Assembly: GCA_017644375.1 (NCBI GenBank)
Contig: JAEPLP010000001.1
Span: forward strand, 310,001 to 374,000
DNA length: 64,000 nt
Reading direction: 5' to 3'
From: Prochlorococcus marinus CUG1435
GTDB taxonomy: Bacteria > Cyanobacteriota > Cyanobacteriia > PCC-6307 > Cyanobiaceae
Shown here: in pieces, positions 63,952 through 64,000 of the stretch
How the letters are laid out: each line of letters opens with the position of its first letter
How positions within the stretch are numbered: position 1 is the stretch's first letter
Made by a program: the position numbers and the translations under genes
Notes under the pieces: generated by a model
What the model saw: the letters and a program-made list of their open reading frames with translations, nothing else
Told to the model about the DNA's origin: nothing
Databases searched by the model: none

Positions 63952-64000
63952 TTTCTTTTCTGCCCACTAAAAATATCTAACTGCATAGAAACATTCCCTC

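Overview
This window comes from a picocyanobacterial chromosome, most likely a high-light-adapted Prochlorococcus. The DNA is strongly AT-rich and genes are short and tightly packed. Several families point to cyanobacteria: high-light-inducible (Hli) proteins, the cyanobacterial omega subunit of RNA polymerase, PSRP-3/Ycf65, DUF1818, DUF2811, a two-locus F-type ATP synthase with b and b' subunits, and the CcdA/Ccs1 cytochrome c assembly pair. No rRNA, CRISPR array, transposase, integrase or complete tRNA was recognised.

Layout. (1) 0.2-10 kb: a fatty-acid desaturase, three Hli genes, an LptF/LptG permease, a DUF1543 protein and many tiny conserved proteins, with a DoxX-like frame that has no canonical start codon. 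(2) About 10-36.3 kb: an accessory island of very small genes, duplicated small genes, duplicated structured elements and dispersed repeats. (3) 36.3-64 kb: core genome with EVE-domain protein, rpoZ, an Hsp70 relative, pyrR, gpmI, secG, groEL/groES, atpD-atpC, PSRP-3, pepP, a CNNM/CBS protein, an Era-like GTPase, nadD, nadE, DUF3326, a [2Fe-2S] ferredoxin, the atpI-B-E-G'-F-H-A-G operon, ftsW, ccdA and ccs1.

The island has an internal logic. Degenerate copies of the upstream region and first codons of the EVE-domain gene, which is intact at 36320-36778, recur at about 14.6, 17.0, 20.7, 23.3, 26.5, 29.7 and 34.2 kb, all in the same orientation. They cut the island into cassettes of about 2-4 kb. 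Most copies carry a pair of tandem 11-nt direct repeats; the repeat sequence differs between copies but the 11-nt period is constant (12 pairs found). A second dispersed element (a dyad around TTGACAGTCGATC, a short hairpin and a T-run) occurs nine times and often ends directly at the ATG of the next cassette gene. A partial tRNA-Pro lies in the last cassette. I infer repeated insertion or recombination at the 5' end of the EVE gene. No recombinase gene is visible here, so this is a hypothesis.

Other notable items are a 109-nt putative RNA present in two copies that differ at two positions, a roughly 300-nt element in two copies whose 17-nt inverted repeat competes with a local hairpin, two DUF4278 microproteins each behind a consensus promoter and a shared leader, a microprotein family ending in HPTNxHC plus YCD, and an unusual fusion of coiled coil, ribbon-helix-helix and SepF domains.
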